A DNA stretch of 64,000 nt. Source: Macrothele yani. Taxonomy: Eukaryota > Arthropoda > Arachnida > Araneae > Macrothelidae. A program made the translations under genes and the position numbers. This document shows positions 29,887-41,510 of the stretch, piece by piece. The notes below the pieces were generated by a model. It did not search any database and was not told where the DNA came from. It was given only the letters and a program-made list of their open reading frames with translations. The stretch spans positions 118,047,072-118,111,071 of the forward strand of contig CM076999.1 in NCBI GenBank assembly GCA_039090855.1, given 5' to 3'. Each line of letters starts with the position of its first letter. Position 1 is the first letter of the stretch.

Positions 29887-32800
29887 GAGTCATTCCATGT
29901 CAAGTCAACACAGTGATTTTATCCCACCATCTCAGATTTTGATGAAACTTGGCACAGACATAGCCTACATACAGATGAAGAAAAATACCCAATTTTATTA
30001 AAATATGTCAACCCATTTTGAAAATATGGCGATGTGAAGTTGTCAAAAATCGCCAAAAAACACCCCACTGCCATAATTTCAAATTGCTGTAGCAACTCTC
30101 CTAATTAAGCTAAAATGATGGAAGAGATATCATTTTGCAGCATTTTCCAAGAGCTTTCCTATGATATACAACACAACATGAGTTTGAGATAAAAATTATT
30201 TTTCAAATTTAAATTAAAAATTTTTATTTATCAAAAAGCACATCTTCAAAAATTTTCAAAAAATTATATGCAACACTTCACATTATTGTTAACTAATTCC
30301 CTAAGTATGAAAGTGGGACTGTCATGGGTTTACACCTTTATAAAATTTCAAAAATATATATTTCACTAAAAAAAATGACATTTTTGTAAAATTTATAGAT
30401 TTAAGCGGAAATATACATAACTTACCCGTAAATAAATCTTCACTCTTTATTCTTAATATATCTATGTACACATTCAAATTTACTGTTAACACATACATTC
30501 AAAACGTCACTTGCGAAACCTAATACAAACAGGTGTTTTAAGATTTCACTTCTTTTTAAACACTTCATTTGTTTTTACAGTATCATCCCCAGATTCTTCC
30601 TGTTGGTGTTACTGGGTTTACTTTACAAAGAACATCCTTTACAGATACCCCATAGAATGTATAAGATAGTGATGGGCCAGCTGGGTGAAGGAAAGTAACT
30701 TTAACTTCATCAAGACCTTCGTCTTTTGTTAAAACATAAGCTAGCCGCCATTTCTTGTCATAGATGGCAGTAATGTATCCATGAATATCTCTCAAAGGCA
30801 GTTTTTCTAGAGATTTTGTGACTGTTTCAACAGTAGATTCTGTTGTATCTGAAAAAGTTTTTACCAATATTTTTGATGTACTTGATGCTATTGGTATAAA
30901 GGCATGTAACATCTGTGTCCCTTTGATGCTAACAGATTGACTAAAACGCTCTTTTATAAATGTTTCAGTTTCAATGTACTCTTCTTGTGTTGAAAATTCA
31001 AAGTGTACAGATGTAATGTTTTTGACTGCCCAATCAAAAAGTTGTTGCAGAGTTAGAATTTGGTTATCATATAGCCTCTGCAGACTTGCTTTTGTTGCTA
31101 ATCTCTTAACAGTGCCACCGACACCATCACAAGGTCCTTTTCCATGAGCAGAGGCAAAAAAAAATGCCATTCTGTTTCGATGCCAAAATCTTCTTTGTGG
31201 AAACATAAGTTTACAAAATTCTTTTTACTCTTGTATTGGGCTGCACTGCCATCCGTAAAGTAGTATATCCTCTGTATATCAGTTTGAAATTCGGTTTTTG
31301 AAAATTGAATTAGCTTTTTTTAAAACAGTAGACTGCTATAGTGTTATGCTCTAGACAGTTAGAAATTATGACATAGCTCATATGCTCTGTTTTCTTATCT
31401 CCTTTGTAATACGCTACGAAGGGGTGCACTGTTGCATGATCACTTGAACAATGATAACTCTGGGCCTCATCTTGGATCACGAAAGTGTAATTCTCAGAGA
31501 AGTCACATGTAACAACATATTCACCCTCATTCAAGTTTTCCTTGACTTCATTTATAAAAGAGCTTTGCTGCTTTGCTAGAAAATCATGGAGTATCAATGA
31601 GGTCAATTTTTCAGAAAATAATTCAATAAACTCCGATGAGGTCTTCTGCATTGTTTCTAAGTTACATCTGTCTACTGAAACCCACTGTCGAAAAGTGATA
31701 TTTTCAACCATGTTATTATCAAATGCATTTTGTAATGTACTTTTTATTGGGTCGCTTCCTGGGCAAGAACTACAGTTTCCCATGATGCAGTGAATTGATG
31801 CTGTGTTGCACAGCACTTTTGCCAAACAGTGTTTATAAGAGGCCAATTATCCATTGGTTAACACATCGAGCTTAGCAATTTCTATAATAAGTTTGACATT
31901 TTGATGTGTAGTGCAAACACATACTGAGTGTGTTCCACTATGTCCTGCTAAAATGCAGTGTTTTGGGCGCAATTCTGCAAATTTAGAAAACCCAATCTTC
32001 ATTTCTTGAAATTTATCTTTGAAAATTTTATATGCTTCTTTTAAATTGCACAAAATAAGTCTTTTAGATATTACTGTTTTATCTCCATTCTCCCCCTTCA
32101 CAGTTACACAGTCTCTCTTCCCTGGCATTACTCTACTTATTTCATCATTTTCATAAAAAGAACATACTGTTTGCACAACTTCTTGTGACAGATTCTTTCC
32201 CGGTTTTTGGTCAGGACTTTCTAATATACCTCTTTCATTCAAAAGCCATTTTGCCTGGCATACCATGTAGTTAGGAGCATTGAATTCACACATTATCTTT
32301 CTTATACTCCAAGATTCAGGCAAACAAGTTAGTAGCATTACTTTCTTTTTCCTACTACTTGAAGAAAAGCTAGTTTTCAGATTACCTATGACAGATTGTT
32401 CCAGTGACTCACATTCATTTTCTGAGGAATCCTCTGCATTAGCAAATAGTTGTTTTTTTAGAGCTAACCCAATGTTTTTTAATTTTTTGGTTGAATACTG
32501 CTTCATCTGAAGATTTGTACTATGTACAGGGGACTCTCCTATTTCCTGAAGAGATGTATTTAGTGTCTCCAGAACAGCTGAAGGTAGAGGATCATAGCTT
32601 GTTTCATCATCATCATCCGAACTGCAATAATTATTTTCTTGCATATTTGTCAATGAACCAGTCTTCTTCCTACAATTATCACAAATTTTTGATATCTTTG
32701 GCATCATATCAGGAAACATATCACACATCCATTCAGGCACATTTCTTAGTCTCTTTATGTTTTTCACAGAATGATTATGTTTTTTTAAAGGATTGCAACA

Positions 32801-33976
32801 TTGTAGTGTCCAATATCTTTTTTCTCCATTGTATAATATCACACAGATCTCAGTTAAAATTTAGAAATGTTTCTGAAGAGAAAACACTGAGAAAATATAC
32901 TGAAATAATGAGTAACAACTTTGAAAATATTTTTTTCCCTAATACCAACACCTCACAAAATATTAACATTAAAAAAAGAAACTTATGCCACCACATTAAT
33001 CACCGACAACATACACATCCAACTGCCACTAAATCAGTATGAAGACTGATCAGTATGCCTGTGGTATAAACCAGTTGGAACAGGTTTAAAGTGGTTTAAA
33101 CCAGTTGAGTCATAACAGCTCCAGACTCAGGCAGTTCCAGACATGTGGCTTGACCCTGAACTGGCATAGCTGGGTCTAAGCAGATCCAATAAAATTGCCA
33201 TTTGCTATTTATGATAGTTGGAATAAACAATTAGATTTCTTTTATCCCAATTTGTACTTTTTATAATACTCAAAACTTTTAATAATTATGGCTATCAGAT
33301 TACAATTGCATTCATAAAAAACTTATATTTTAGTAGTTCTAATAGAATAATCACCCTGTCATAGTCACTAGTTACATTTTAAATATATAACAAATAAATT
33401 TATGAAAAAGTGAAGATTTATTTACTGGTAAGTTATGTATATTTCCGCTTAAATCTATAAATTTTACAAAAATTTCATTTTTTTAGTGAAATATGTATTT
33501 TTGAAATTTTATAAAGGTGTGAACCCATGACAGTCCTACTTTCATACTTAGGGAATTAGGTAACAATAATGTGAAGTGTTGTATATAATTTTTTGAAAAT
33601 TTTTAAAGATGTGCTTTTTGATAAATTAAAAATTTTAATTTAAATTTGAAAAACAATTTTCATCTCAAACCCATATTGTGCTGTATATCATAGGAAAACT
33701 CTTGGAAAATGCTGCAAAATTACACCTCTCCCATCATTTTAGCTTAATTAGGAGAGTTGCTACAGCAATTTGAAATTATGGCAGTGGGGTGTTTTTTTTG
33801 GCAATTTTTGACAACTTTACATCGCCATATTTTCAAAATGGTCCGACGTATTTTAATAAAATTGGGTATTTTTCTTCATCTATATGTAGGCTTCCTCTGT
33901 GCCAAGATTCATCGAAATCTGAGATGGTGAGTTGAAATTCATATTAAAATTTTGTTGATTTGACACGGAATGAACC
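29887..33976 (-). mobile_element. Sola-like DNA transposon with long terminal inverted repeats
   Basis: This 4,090-bp element has inverted repeats of about 565 bases (29887-30451 and 33409-33976) starting GAGTCATTCC and, inverted, GGTTCATTCC. TGAT flanks both sides (29883-29886, 33977-33980). A 4-base duplication with a large single-gene interior fits the Sola superfamily; the transposase family assignment is from memory of similar arthropod proteins. The two repeats remain highly alike, so the insertion is comparatively young. It nests inside the element at 29656-34492. Confidence 0.75.
30583..32842 (-). pseudogene. Sola-like transposase, broken by one stop and two frameshifts
   Basis: The N-terminal part (32842-31847, 331 residues) has a Cys-rich motif, CCNPLKKHNHS then ICDNCRKK, that looks metal-binding. 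An acidic serine-rich linker follows, then a helix-turn-helix-like region (APNYMVCQAKWLLNERGIL). One in-frame TAA after VLTNG (31847) leads straight into DFSENYTFVIQDEAQSYHC. A frameshift near 31310 precedes RIYYFTDGSAAQYKSKKNF. A 9-T run near 31155 shifts the frame again before ASAHGKGPCDGVGGTVKR. Conserved acidic residues in DFSENY and TDGSAAQY are candidates for the catalytic triad. The last 207 residues (30583-31206) are open to the C-terminus. Very similar multi-copy proteins exist in arthropods, but the superfamily name remains inference. Confidence 0.65.
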
Positions 33977-34499
33977 TGATGCTACTGAGGAGCAGTCTGC
34001 CAGCCAGCCAGACATGCCTCCTCTGCTGCTTTGTTAAGCCATTTTGCTGAGCATGTGTACACAATATGGTTGTTGATAGTGAGTGCTTGTGGCTGTCTGC
34101 ATAAATGTGAAAATGTATCGGCATACTCTGGAGGAGCAAGCGTTTATTGTTCCTAATTATTGGAAAAAATAAAAGTTTTGTCAACAGCAATTCCAATATC
34201 TAAATGGGAGAGTTTACCAAAAGATACCACAAACCATAGATGCCGTGAAAGTAAAAATCACCAAAGAAATTCAGGCAGTGACGGTGGACATACTGGCAGG
34301 GACTTTCCACAATATGGTGCATCGAGTTCAATGCTGTCTGGACGCAAATGGTGGCCACTTCCAGCACATGTTATGATGACATCACATTTTGCACGAAGTG
34401 AGGTAAGTCCACTTCAAATTTTGTTGCAATATCTTCATTTGTGTTAATATTATTAAAGAAATGCCGGGTTCAGTAGTGAGCGGGATACCCTGTATATGT

Positions 34500-34819
34500 T
34501 GCGTGTACTTGTAAGTTTTCTTTTAGAGTTTCTGCCATTTTTGTTTATGATGTATCATAATGCAGTTTGGTGTAATGTTAATTCAGGGCTGTGATCATGC
34601 ATGGATCAGCCTGGGCCCTCGGTAAATGCATTTCATTTTGAAGGTAACAAAGTCTTTGATGCAGATGTAGACTACAAAAGTTATGTGATTTTTTCATTGG
34701 TAAAAACAAAATTAACTTGTATCTTACAAAGATAGAAATTAATCATTAATGGGCAGATAGATAACTTTGTATTTATACGCAAAGGCTTTTTTCGGCAAGT
34801 GGGAGGGGTGTTAATCATA
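34500..34819. other. No gene recognised
   Basis: Intronic AT-rich sequence between two transposons, without supported features. Confidence 0.4.
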
Positions 34820-35021
34820 TACGAGGTAGGATCCAAAAGTTCCCGTACTGGGTACGTAAGTCCATAGATAGAGTTGCGAAGCTGAAACACATCCTTCTTC
34901 AAAATAAGATCCTCTCGCAACTACACTCTTCTGCCAGCGGCTGTAGAGTTCATTGAAGCATTTCTGGGTCCCATTCTTTGCAATGTCCTTCAGTGCAACC
35001 AGCGATGTGTTTTTCATTTCT

Positions 35022-35517
35022 ACTTACATACATACATATCCCTAAGCTGTTCTCTGAGATTCAGAGGTTAGCTCCAAAAAGAAATACAAACTACCAGATA
35101 TTTTTACTTATTGTTGTCGTATCAAACTTCTCCATTTATAGCGATCTTGACATACAACTTGTGTTTCACTAATATCCATTACACACCGTACACAAGATCT
35201 TTTATACTTCATACTCATAATCTTTTTCTCATGCAGACACTCCTGAATTTGATCCACCCATGTCTTCCTTGGCCTTCCTCTGCCTTTCCTTCCTACCACT
35301 TGGGCTGAAAATATTTTCTTAGTAAGCATTTCATCACTCATTCTTTCAACATGGCCAAACCACCGAAGCATATTGGTCTCCACCTTGCTAACAACATTTT
35401 GCTTCACATCACACAACTGCAATACATCTTAATTTCTCACACAATCATATCGTGTCTTTCCACAAACCCCACGTAAGTAACGCATTTCTCCAGCACACAA
35501 ACGACTCCTATGTTTCG
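35022..35517 (-). mobile_element. RTE-2 LINE, 3' fragment with target duplication
   Basis: The last 500 bases of the second LINE family (same as 41511-44760) encode VETNMLRWFGHVERMSDEM and GRKGRGRPRKTWVDQIQ, followed by the 3' stem-loop and (CATA)n tail. TTTTCATTTCT flanks it at 35011-35021 and 35518-35528. It lies in the mariner at 34822-39252. Confidence 0.9.
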
Positions 35518-36171
35518 TTTTCATTTCTTCTGCCTTCAAAAACCAATTACCCTGAAGTCAACCTTTCAGCTCAGAGAAGAGGTGGAAGTCACAGGGAGTG
35601 TGGTCAGATGAGTACGGCGGGTGTGGGAGGACAACAGTTCTTGTTTTTTGGCAAGAAACTTACGAACGAGGAGTGACCTGTGTTCAGGTGCATTGTCATG
35701 CAACAGCAACCACGATTGATTGTCCCACAGTTGAGGCCTCTTCTTGCAGATCGCCTCACAATGACATCACATGATGTCTAGATAGAGCTCCTTGTTGACA
35801 GTGCATCCTTCAGAGGTAAATTCCAGATGAACAATACCCTGGATGTCAAAGAAGATCTCTAGCATGATCTTGCCTTTGCTGTGATCTCCATGGAATTTCT
35901 GCTTGCATGGAGACGGTGATTTCCACATAGCTGATGCCTGCTTAGTCTGCGGGTGGAAGAGGAAGCACAATTTTTCATCTCCTGTTATGATTCTTCTAGG
36001 AAACTGTAGGTCTTGGTTGGTGGCAGTTGCGAAATTGCCCACCATTTTTCATCAATTAAGTTGCAAGCAATATTTAGATGTACCACAGTGAGTGCATAAT
36101 GTAGATGGATGAAACCAATTTTCCTGTGAGGGGGGGATAATGTCTTAATGTAATGCAATAATCACCGTGGC

Positions 36172-39100
36172 CAGGGCTCTACAGATATGTTCTAAATCTA
36201 GGAGCCAGTTCCAAAATTTAGGCGCCAGGTGAAATGAAATCAATAACACACGAACAAAAACATGTTTGGTTATGACGCTGAAACGAAAGTAGTAAACCAT
36301 ATTTGTTGTCTTTTTTTTTTTTTTCTTTTTTCCATTCTTTCAGTAGATGACCTCAAAAAAAATAAAATTTCAGATTTAGATTTTATTAAAATACTATTTG
36401 CAGATGTCATATTTTGTATATATTAATTCAAAGTACTATCTTTTTTCTTCGTATAATCTGTAGACCATAAAATAAAAAAAAAAAAATCCTTCGTGGGATC
36501 AGCAAGGGCATATAATCCAAGAAGAAAAACAATTCTTTCCTTCGCATAATCCGCAACAGCATGTTTCAGACCATGATATTTAAAAAAAAGAAAATGACAG
36601 TCCATACCTGCCAATATTGGCATAGCCTTGTTACTAATAACTAGTATTGTGTGGAATACATAGACTGTATTTTACGAAATAATCCATCTCTTTGTAAAAA
36701 ACAAATATGCACCCCAACAAAATGTTACAACAAACAAGGACTCTAATAAAACAAACTTAACATGTGTGAAACACAAAGTTGATTTCCTGGTGAAGGCATG
36801 ATTGCGAGATTTAAATTCAAAACTTCCACCAGTAAAAATCAGTAAGGTGCATTCAGAATTCTTGAATGCCTGACAGACAGGAAATCCAAGCAAGTAAATG
36901 CGCAGTGCACGAACCTCCACTTACCATATGATCATACTGCCTTTAAAATTGCAGTTTAAGACAAGATGAGACCAAAGAAGGGAGAAAAAAAGCTGAACAT
37001 TTTAACTGGTGAGAAACCAAAACAGACAGCAAGAATGCAGACTACTATCAGTTTGTCTTTTGTTGACTCTGCAACTGCACAGCACCATTGCTTAATTTTT
37101 CTTTCTGCTGATATCATTCTCTGCCTACTTCTTGATTGTCGCTTTTCTTTCTTTTCTTGTTTTTTATGCCCTCTGATAATACAGCTTGAGGACCATGAGC
37201 ACATGATATCAAAGCTTCAACTATTTTAGATAAATAGTGTAACTTTGGGAATATTAATGCTTTTGAACACCATGCATCAATTTTTACAAATTTTCCAAAT
37301 TCGTCCCTTCCATTTTTGGGAATTTCCTTTTTCCCTTATCAAGATTAAGTTAAGTGCTAGAACTTATGGAGTGGGGGATATTTACACCAGCGCTGGAGAG
37401 TGGGAACATCGCAGGAGAGGAGGGGGGTAGCAATTACGGGAAAGACTTCCGGTTTTAGAAATTTTTCTCCTGTTTTCAAGCTGAAATTCAAAAATTTATG
37501 CAGTAAAATGATATTAAAAATACTGAACAGAGGCAACATCGCGAGTAAAAAAAAATAACGATTACGGAGAAAATCTAAACTCCGTTGACCTTCCGTTTTC
37601 AAAAGTTTCGTGAAGATGGGATTCCGTCCTCCTCCGACAAACATCCTACCCCCCTTCTGTTTACTTGTGCATCGATCACCCGAGTGGCCAAAGTAACGGA
37701 AAAGATGGAATTTCTCGAATTCACTGGAAGAATATGATGCCTGAAGATTAGGAGGAATATTTTGCGGCATTTCCCCAAATTCTTGCCTACAGTTTCAAGT
37801 TGAAATACAAACATATATGCCATAATATGATATTTAACAAGAATACTAGACACAAATGCAACATCAGGAGAAAAAAATATCATTAGGGCAAATTCGTTTT
37901 ACTCCATTTAACTACTGTTTTCAAAAGCTTTGAAACACGAAATACTGTCCCCAGACGGAAAATGACCCACCTCTCAAATTCTCTTCAGTTTTGCATCAAT
38001 CTTGAGAACAACCTAAATGATGACAAAAAAACCCCCAGAGAATTCTGGGAATCTGCTTATGAATCTTATGTATATCATAAAATAATAGCAAAATAACATT
38101 ACTTTTTAAGAAAAAGTAATGTTTTTTTGCTATTATTTTATGCTATTACTTTTTAAGGGTTTTTTTTTGTATTACTTTTTTAAGGTTCCTAGATCTGGAG
38201 CATATTGTTTTTAAACAAAATGAAAATTCGTAGAATCCATAGTTTTGAAAGTGAGTTCCGTAGTCAGACAACTAAATCTGTAGAGACTACAGACATTCCG
38301 TAGAAATTGGCATGCTTTGACAGTCGTATAATCCGCACCTATCATGTTAAAAGTGAATCGTAACTTCCGACAGAAAAGGGTGATTCACAGGACCAACTCA
38401 GAAATCCAAAGACGTAAGATAGAAATGATCGTCTTGTTGAGAAAGTAACTGTCATTTTGAAGTACTTTTGTGTTACTTTTAAGTAAATAAAGAACTAAAA
38501 TTGCTAGCTGTAGCAGCATTACTGTAATTCACTAAAAAATCTGTTGCAATTGCGGACAGTCCATAGCATTGTCTTAATTCTGAATACCGAAAAAATATCC
38601 TTATCTAATACAATTAGCGCACCCAAACTAGGCAGTGTGATTCGCATTTCACCGATTTAATGAAGGAAATTAAGTGAACAGTATTGGCCAATGCGATTCG
38701 CAGAATGGTTACATACTATGGAATAATAGCTCTGAGGGATTCCCAAGAATTATGGATTCTCACAACACGTAGGCTTCCGCATGCGCAAATAGTGATGCCT
38801 TCTTTGCATCATATTTTCTGTCAAAATGCTTCTAAGTAAAGAAATATATGTATGTATTTTCTTACAATCTCTTTGCGGTCCTCTATCTCGCTGTTTCGTT
38901 ACATTTTTTCTGTTACCGCATTTTTGGTACTTTCCCGATAACGCCAACTCTCCTGACAATTATCCCGCAGACTTTTTAAAACACAGCACCACTTTTTTTC
39001 CTTTACCGGTGTCCACAGTACCTGAATTTATAACTTTTTAATAGATAATCTGTGGATTATACAACAGAAATTACGGTATTTATTGCAAATTATGAAATCT

Positions 39101-39179
39101 CAAGTAAGAAGAAAGTTAGGCGCCACAGCCTGAATTTTAGGTGCTTGGGTGACCTGGCGCCCAGGATTTGTGAGCCCTG
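36172..39179. mobile_element. Large hAT-like element inside a mariner
   Basis: The ends are CAGGGCTCTACAGATATG and, inverted, CAGGGCTCACAAATCC, matching the family at 27076-28377. An internal block at 38328-38500 also matches that element. The 8-base flanks share only ACCG, so the duplication is eroded or altered. From about 36603 the interior changes to another sequence beginning CATACCTGCC, as in the 14980 element, and contains the ~300-bp repeats (37440-37960). This suggests a second hAT nested within it, whose right boundary I could not place (before about 38200). Confidence 0.7.
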
Positions 39180-39264
39180 ACCGACTGTGGCTATGCGATA
39201 CATGTACTTTGTTGTATAGGCACAGTCCAGGAACTTTTGGATCCTACTCCATTATACGCCATAT

Positions 39265-40080
39265 AATGAGGGCCACATCAAAAGAGAAATAAATAGGAAT
39301 ATGAAACTTGGTTGGAAAGCTTTTGGAAGGAACATGATTTTCTAGAACAATTCACCATTATGTCCAGATGTAGAAAAATATTCTGAAATGTGGTGGCCAG
39401 AATCAAAACATAAAACCAGCAAAGGAAGGGGTGGGGAGTATATATAATGTCAAAGTCATGTACACTTCTGTCTAAAAAATAATGTTTTATCTTCAGCCAT
39501 TAGCTTATCTCTGCCTGGAAAATAAAATAAAACAGTACTTACTCATTTTTTTTCCGGCGCTTCCGAATTCTTGAATAATGTGTTCTTCAGTGATGCTCTC
39601 CATGGTGGCCTGGATAATTCTTTTGGGCAACCAGGCAACTGCATTTTTCAACATATGATTATGTCTTAAAAAGGAAAGTGTTTAATTGGTGCATCCTTCC
39701 AGTTCTTATTTACAGATCAGAGGCTGCAAACAACTCAGAGAAGCAGGGGGTGGGGGCATGCTTTGTGTAACTAGGAAAGCTCAGAAGAGGATCACACATA
39801 GATTAGGTAAATGATTGGAGTTGATGACATCACAATCAAAGAGAAAATCCTGAAGTAGAAATGGGCTGAACACACTGCTAGAACCGATCACCGTTGGACA
39901 ACTGAAATACTAGACTAGATACCAAGGGATAGGAATTCCAGAAGAAGACCACAAGGGCAGGTGAAATTCGAAAGCCTACTATAGTGTCTTCGAAGAGACT
40001 TGCTTAAGAAGAAAGTTGTGGAAGGGACTTGGGGAGACCTTCATCCAGCATTAATTTGATAATTATGTATAGGCTATATA
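39265..40080 (+). mobile_element. RTE-1 LINE, copy E, old and degenerate
   Basis: A diverged match to the C-terminal third of RTE-1: GAGGGCCACAT, then TTTTGGAAG, AGAAGACCACA and CTTGGGGAGACCTTC are recognisable in order. There are many small gaps and stops, and no target duplication was found. Confidence 0.7.
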
Positions 40081-40130
40081 ATAACCATAACAGGAAATTT
40101 GGTATTCCATTCTGCTCTCTTGCTTAAATG

Positions 40131-41095
40131 CAGTGGAACCTCGTTTATACATTTTTCAAGGGACCAAGTAAAATTACCATATGATTGGGGGAAAAAATGT
40201 ATTAACAAAACAGGGAAAGTTTAAAATTAAGGGCAATTCAGAATTGTTGGATTGGCTACATTTTACATTTAAGTAGAGCTGCCACTGCATTGTTATCAAG
40301 CTGGCCTAGGGACCCACATATTTTTAAAAAGTGGGTACTTTATCAGATATTCTGGGTCCTTTGAAAAATCAAAAGAATCACGCTATAATGAATATTTATA
40401 CTTAATAAGCAAATGAAAAATAAATGTAATGTGCACTGTTCCGCACTTTAATTTATGGGTTTTTAAAGCAATCTTTGAAAAAATCAAGTACTGACAGAAT
40501 TAAAATTTATCATTTTCAACTAAATTTTATCATAATAAAGCTACCCAAAGGCAATAATTAGCATTTTAAGTCAGCTCGGAACACCAGAGCGACTTTTATT
40601 TTTCAAAACACAGGAACTGTGTGATGACTGCCCTTGAACAGTTCTTCTGACTTTTAACAAACAATCATTGGACTAGACGTGCAACTTTTAGTAAAGTATA
40701 ATTGTTCACAGTGTCCTCATTAAATGTAAATTGGTTTGTTTTTCATATTTTAAATTTCAGTTGTTCCAATATTGATTAAGAGAGCTGAAAGGTTTAATAA
40801 ATCAATTAGGACATTTGTGTATTTACATAATCTTATATTTTATATTTACATAATTTTGAGGGATGGTGCATTGCTGGCTGTTTTCATTCTTTCCCTAATC
40901 CTCACGAATTTGACTTTTGCCAAATGGCATGTTAAAAAAATATGAAATAAAATGTGGGTCCCAAAGGACGCATAGAATTTGTAATTATGGGTCCTGTTTT
41001 TTTTTTGTTTTTTTGGGGGGGGGGGGGAATTTATTCACTACAGTGTGTCAGTGGCAGCACTGGTAAGTGAGAAATGTATAAACAAGGTTCTGCTG
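40131..41095. mobile_element. Tigger/pogo-like non-autonomous element
   Basis: The ends CAGTGGAACCTCGTTTATAC and, inverted, CAGCAGAACCTTGTTTATAC pair closely. TA follows the right end at 41096-41097; the left flank reads TG, probably a mutated TA. The interior is 900 bases of AT-rich sequence with no transposase and a G-run near 41015. The CAGT-GAACC start is typical of Tigger elements. Confidence 0.7.
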
Positions 41096-41099
41096 TATA

Positions 41100-41510
41100 T
41101 TGTAACCCTTGAACAGCCATCAGTAGGTCCCATAGAAAAGGTCTGCATTCTATTTTGCCATCTCATGTGGTCATCATCCTTAAGGCAGTCAGTAGTTGCC
41201 ATAGAACAGGTGCATGCAAAACAGTTAAGACTCATTACTTTGTGGGTTGAAAATGTTTTTTTTAGTGAATGTCATTCATAGAAATGATGGCAGGTAGGAA
41301 TGTAGTACAAAAAAACAGCACCCATAATTGATGAGCACCTCTGTCGAACTATGCCCCAACAAAATTAGATTTTGTGACATGTTCAAAATGGTGTTATTGT
41401 CTAAGATGAGATTTTGTTACTTCTAGCATCTGAAGTATGCTTTGTCAATATATAAACAGTGGGATACTCAGTGGATATTCAGAATTTGCTTAGAGTACCC
41501 CAACTTAAAT
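41100..41510. other. No gene recognised
   Basis: Intronic sequence with no supported feature. Confidence 0.4.

Larger units (their letters stand above)
29656..34492 (+). mobile_element. Tc1/mariner-superfamily element, internally deleted, split by a Sola-like transposon
   Basis: The terminal repeats start CAGGGTGTCC on the left and, inverted, CAGGGTATCC on the right. Homology continues inward for over 150 bases, and TA flanks both ends (29654-29655, 34493-34494). At 34113-34370 the plus strand keeps two pieces of a transposase joined by a deletion: an N-terminal MYRHTLEEQAFIV and a C-terminal stretch ending CCLDANGGHFQHM. The catalytic middle is gone. The Sola-like element inserted later at 29887-33976. 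Confidence 0.75.
34822..39252 (-). mobile_element. Mariner split by a LINE and a hAT element
   Basis: The ends carry GTAGGATCCAAAAGTTCC on the left and the inverted counterpart at about 39232-39250; TA is next to the left end. The minus-strand transposase parts are RIITGDEKLCFLF (first Asp), IMLEIFFDIQGIVHLEF, SWLLLHDNAPEHRSLLVRKF (second Asp) and a C-terminal WQKSVVARGSYFEEG. A LINE fragment (35022-35517) and a large hAT (36172-39179) interrupt it. Removing the LINE and one copy of its duplication restores continuity of the C-terminal reading (KAEEMKNTSLVAL). It is dead. Confidence 0.85.

Noticed and set aside
32491..33042. Plus-strand open frame of 183 codons
   Set aside because: It is antisense to the Sola-like transposase and runs into the AT-rich interior of that element.
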